From contig NZ_JPME01000028.1 of NCBI RefSeq assembly GCF_000732605.1, positions 1-64,000 of the forward strand: 64,000 nt of DNA. Direction: 5' to 3'. How positions within the stretch are numbered: the first letter of the stretch is position 1; each line of letters opens with the position of its first letter. The translations under genes and the position numbers were made by a program. Positions 61,387 through 64,000 of this stretch are shown piece after piece. The notes under the pieces were generated by a model. The model worked only from the letters and a program-made list of their open reading frames with translations. It made no database searches and had not been told where the DNA came from. Origin of the DNA: Lacrimispora celerecrescens (lineage in GTDB: Bacteria > Bacillota > Clostridia > Lachnospirales > Lachnospiraceae).

Positions 61387-62136
61387 ATGGCAGCACAATT
61401 AATTGCTACAACTGCAACAAAAAAGGTCTTTCGTGATGGAGAGAAAGCGATCAAGGTTTTCAACGCTGATTTCCCAAAGGCAGATGTATTGAACGAAGCA
61501 TTGATTACAGCCCGTGTGGAAGAAGTCGGCGGTATCAATGTTCCCAAAGTTCTAGAGGTTGGCGTTTTCGAGGGAAAGTGGTCCATTACCTTTGATTTCA
61601 TTGAAGGCAAGACTCTCCAACAGCTCATGGATGAAAATCCTGATAAATTACCGGAATACATGGAGAATATGGTAGATCTTCATTTGAGTATTCTGTCAAA
61701 GCAGTGCCCGCTTCTTAATAAGCTAAAAGATAAGATGTCACGGCAGATTCTGGATACGGAAGAATTAGAGGATGTGACCAGATACGATATGCGGACACAG
61801 CTGGACAGTATGCCTAAACATACAAAATTATGCCATGGAGATTTTAATCCCAGCAATATTGTGGTAACGTCTGACGGAACCATGTATGTTCTGGACTGGG
61901 TACACGCGACCCAGGGAAATGCCAGCGCGGATGTGGCAAGAACTTACCTGCTTTTCTGTCTGCAGGACCAGAATAAGGCAGATATGTATATGAACCTGTT
62001 TTGCAAGAAGACCGGAACTGCAAAGAAATATGTGCAGACCTGGCTTCCCATGGTTGCTGCTGCCCAGCTTTCAAAGAAAAGACCGGAAGAGGCGGAATTG
62101 CTGCAACAGTGGGCCACTGTTTGTGATTATCAGTAA
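61387..62136 (+). CDS. APH-like phosphotransferase family protein
   Basis: 249 residues from the ATG at 61387 (AAGGAGA eight bases upstream; an ATG at 61369 overlaps that site). Protein-kinase-like fold of the aminoglycoside/choline kinase type: LCHGDFNPSNIVV with catalytic Asp and MYVLDWVHATQGNASADVAR for metal binding. N-terminal strands carry EGKWSITFDFIEG. The substrate is unknown; such enzymes phosphorylate small hydroxylated molecules. An aminoglycoside role is not indicated by sequence. Confidence 0.85.
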   Translation: MAAQLIATTATKKVFRDGEKAIKVFNADFPKADVLNEALITARVEEVGGINVPKVLEVGVFEGKWSITFDFIEGKTLQQLMDENPDKLPEYMENMVDLHLSILSKQCPLLNKLKDKMSRQILDTEELEDVTRYDMRTQLDSMPKHTKLCHGDFNPSNIVVTSDGTMYVLDWVHATQGNASADVARTYLLFCLQDQNKADMYMNLFCKKTGTAKKYVQTWLPMVAAAQLSKKRPEEAELLQQWATVCDYQ

Positions 62137-62155
62137 ATTTACAACATAAAGAACA

Positions 62156-62199
62156 AAATGCGTCTTGAGAGGGCATTCCCCTTCAAGACGCATTTTTTT
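62156..62199 (+). terminator. Terminator after the APH-like gene
   Basis: AAATGCGTCTTGA / TCAAGACGCATTT stem, followed by TTTTTTC. Also A-rich on the other side, possibly used by the convergent gene. Confidence 0.85.
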
Positions 62200-62218
62200 C
62201 AGCATTCTGTCCGGCACC

Positions 62219-62668
62219 CTAAATCGTTTCTGTTTCAACCGTTTCCGCTTCATTCGTATCTGTCTCATTCGTTCCTGACATGGTATCGTGTTCTTTCTTA
62301 AGTTCAAGATACAGGTCATAGAATTTCCAGTTACAGTTAGTATCTGTAATGACCGCTTTTAAATCGATTTTAGGAACTCCGGCCCGCCTTAAGTTTAAGA
62401 GCAGTTCGTCAATCCGGCGGTTTGAAAAATTTTTCATTACCAGGATCTCCTCTTCCACATAAGGGCACTCCTCCTGCTCCTTTTCTTCAAAGCCGTCAAA
62501 GCCTGCCAGATATCCAACGGTCTGGTTCACCTGTTCCGGGGAAATATTTTTAATCCGTATCCCCATACGAACAAGAACTGCTTTCAGCTTTGCGGCCTTT
62601 GTATTATTTCCACTCTGCCTGTCCTTTTCGGGCTGATAATACAGGATCATTTCTTTTCTCGCTGCCAT
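62219..62668 (-). CDS. DUF3783-like small protein
   Basis: 149 residues. The core (EMILYYQPEKDRQSGNNTKAA ... EEEILVMKNFSNRRIDELLLNLRRAGVPKIDLKAVIT) follows the pattern I recall for DUF3783 proteins, whose function is unknown. The C-terminal tail is Glu/Thr-rich. It follows ddh by about 22 bases and may be cotranscribed. Confidence 0.7.
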   Translation of the reverse strand: MAARKEMILYYQPEKDRQSGNNTKAAKLKAVLVRMGIRIKNISPEQVNQTVGYLAGFDGFEEKEQEECPYVEEEILVMKNFSNRRIDELLLNLRRAGVPKIDLKAVITDTNCNWKFYDLYLELKKEHDTMSGTNETDTNEAETVETETI

Positions 62669-62690
62669 TCTCTATTCCTCCTGCTTTGTT

Positions 62691-63677
62691 TTATAACAGA
62701 CGTCCCCTCAGCTCTTTTCCGCTAAAGGCGCTTAAATATGCCGGAGCAACATCAAGCACGGTTTTGCATCCGCTCTGGCCTTCTTGATTCAAGCGATAAG
62801 CGGCTCTTGCATAAGCTGTCAGAACGGAGGCTGTAAATTCCGGATTGGAATCCAGCTTTAAGCTGTATTCGATCACATGGCTGTTCTCATCCTCCCAGCC
62901 TGTATTCCCGGTCCTTATGACAAACCCACCATGGGGAATTCCCCTGTGGTCCCGATGAAGTTCCTCTTCGCTTATAAAATGAACCGTAGTATCATAATCA
63001 GCAAAATAATTGGGCATTGATATAATCTCTTCCCTGATCCGGTTTAAATCTGCATTCTCTTCTGCCACCACAAAACACTCGCGGGTATGTTTATCTCTGG
63101 TGGTCAGTTCTGGGTTTTTCCCGCTGCGGACCGCCTCAAGGGCTTCTTCAACCGGAATGGTATACTGTCTGGCATCCTTAACACCTTCTATCCTGCGGAT
63201 CGCATCGGAATGGCCCTGGCTTACGCCCCTGCCCCAGAACGTATAATCATGGCCGCCTGGCAAAATGGACTCTCCATACAGGCGGTTTAAGGAAAACATG
63301 CCCGGATCCCAGCCAACGGATATGATCCCAACCTTGTTTCCTTCCTTTGCCGCCTCATCCACTGCTTCAAAATGCTGAGGGATCCGTGCATGGGTGTCAA
63401 AGCTGTCCACCACGTTGAAATGCCTGGCTAGAAGGGGAGTCTGTACCGGAAGATCTACGGCGCTTCCTCCGCAGAGGATCATCACGTCAATGGAATCCTT
63501 TTTTGAAATGGCTTCCTCCATGGGATACACGTTTACGCCCGGAGTAAGAAGGGTTATTGATTCCGGATCTCTTCTGGTAAATACGGCAGAAAGCTCAAGA
63601 TCCGGGTTATGGCGGATGGCACATTCCACCCCTTTACCCAGATTTCCGTAGCCTGCAATACCTATTTTAATTGTCAT
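62691..63677 (-). CDS. ddh: meso-Diaminopimelate dehydrogenase
   Basis: 328 residues. NADPH-binding motif IGIAGYGNLGKGVE, and the Ddh-specific stretch SVGWDPGMFSLNRL, FWGRGVSQGHSDAIRRI, and EENADLNRI. It makes meso-DAP directly from tetrahydrodipicolinate, feeding lysine and cell-wall synthesis. Clostridial ddh genes are often solitary, as here. Confidence 0.95.
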   Translation of the reverse strand: MTIKIGIAGYGNLGKGVECAIRHNPDLELSAVFTRRDPESITLLTPGVNVYPMEEAISKKDSIDVMILCGGSAVDLPVQTPLLARHFNVVDSFDTHARIPQHFEAVDEAAKEGNKVGIISVGWDPGMFSLNRLYGESILPGGHDYTFWGRGVSQGHSDAIRRIEGVKDARQYTIPVEEALEAVRSGKNPELTTRDKHTRECFVVAEENADLNRIREEIISMPNYFADYDTTVHFISEEELHRDHRGIPHGGFVIRTGNTGWEDENSHVIEYSLKLDSNPEFTASVLTAYARAAYRLNQEGQSGCKTVLDVAPAYLSAFSGKELRGRLL

Positions 63678-63771
63678 ATTATTATCTACCTTTCCAAAAT
63701 TATTACTTTTTATTATAACCCCAAAAAGAGCCCCGTGTAAATCCTGTATTTAAGTTGAGTCTCCATGCAAA

Positions 63772-63805
63772 AATCCGCAGGCAGAGTCACCCCTGCCTGC
63801 GGATT
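63772..63805 (-). terminator. Terminator after spoVG
   Basis: On the minus strand AATCCGCAGGCAG / CTGCCTGCGGATT stem with an eight-base loop, followed by TTTGC. The minus-strand spoVG stop lies 11 bases upstream. Confidence 0.75.
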
Positions 63806-63815
63806 AAAAGACTTA

Positions 63816-64000
63816 TTAAGCAAATGCCGTAACCTCCGGCATCTCCAATGCCGTAGTCTCATACTTATCCAGAATGACCTTCTGGATCATATCACGGGTG
63901 TCGGAATTAATGGGATGTGCAATATCCCGGTATTCCCCATCAGCAGCCTTGCGGCTTGGCATAGCAATAAATAGCCCCTTCTCCCCTTCGATTACCTTGA
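63816..64000 (-). CDS. spoVG: Septation/sporulation regulator SpoVG (5' part outside window)
   Basis: The last 61 codons, read on the minus strand, end in a TAA at 63818-63816. The segment [21 protein letters not shown] and [12 protein letters not shown] are the SpoVG signature. SpoVG is a small RNA- or DNA-binding protein which affects sporulation and septation. The start codon lies beyond the right edge. Confidence 0.92.
   Translation of the reverse strand, partial: KVIEGEKGLFIAMPSRKAADGEYRDIAHPINSDTRDMIQKVILDKYETTALEMPEVTAFA

Noticed and set aside
61387-62136. Aminoglycoside resistance gene
   Set aside because: Only the general APH/choline-kinase fold motifs are seen. The context (glycogen genes) and sequence do not point to any known resistance enzyme.

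Overview
The window comes from an anaerobic, spore-forming Firmicute, most likely a Lachnospiraceae member of the Clostridium/Lacrimispora type. Evidence is moderate GC with strong AGGAGG ribosome binding sites, TTGACA-N17-TATAAT promoters, a large Bacillus/Clostridium-type SRP RNA, a methionine T-box, spore genes (spmB, spoVG), meso-diaminopimelate dehydrogenase, radical-SAM activation chemistry and several Lachnospiraceae-type hypothetical proteins. No CRISPR array, prophage, transposase or tRNA gene was seen.

Layout. (1) 1-8.9 kb, minus strand: the left edge reaches the first bases of a 16S rRNA gene with two tandem rRNA promoters. Upstream of it lies a housekeeping run: SRP RNA, phosphofructokinase, dnaX, ybaB, recR, a TPR protein, a HAD phosphatase and cvpA. 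Three genes of this run are each preceded by a copy of a hairpin-plus-RBS cassette. (2) 9.0-18.5 kb, minus: a carbohydrate operon with a cytoplasmic AP-superfamily phosphodiesterase, ROK regulator, ABC binding protein and two permeases, PHP phosphoesterase and three Gfo/Idh/MocA dehydrogenases (one frameshifted). It sits between tadA and the SRP RNA/dnaX block, which are adjacent in Bacillus. (3) 18.7-32.8 kb: mixed metabolic and maintenance genes (GNAT, tadA, radical-SAM activase, nagB, bacteriohemerythrin, HIT, UPF0340, oligopeptide-binding lipoprotein, oleate hydratase, TetR, rsmA, tatD, traX). (4) 32.9-42.7 kb: T-box-controlled metG, a DUF885 lipoprotein, a GerMN-like lipoprotein, MarR, spmB, an ArsC-like protein, murG, a sigma factor, HIT and rhomboid. 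(5) 42.7-46.85 kb, plus: a zinc-uptake operon (Fur-family regulator, small Cys/His membrane protein, ZnuA/C/B-like transporter, lipoprotein) behind a promoter flanked by two identical-architecture palindromes. (6) 46.9-57.0 kb, minus: a complete Gram-positive Tad (Flp-type) pilus operon ending in an FHA protein. (7) 57.2-62.1 kb, plus: ArsR regulator, a DUF2508-like protein, GH13 amylase, glycogen branching enzyme and an APH-like kinase. (8) 62.2-64 kb, minus: a DUF3783-like protein, ddh and the 3' part of spoVG.

Several genes carry apparent one-base indels in short homopolymers: the third dehydrogenase, spmB, the Fur-family regulator, the zinc-binding protein and probably tadB. In each, the neighbouring frame continues the family sequence. 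The shared pattern points to sequencing error more than to real gene decay, so these genes should be read as probably intact until checked.

The most interesting parts are the phosphodiester/sugar operon between tadA and the SRP gene, the zinc operon with its two accessory proteins and operator pair, the repeated hairpin-RBS cassettes of the recR-cvpA operon, and the Tad operon with two prepilin peptidases and a Cys-rich pseudopilin-like subunit.
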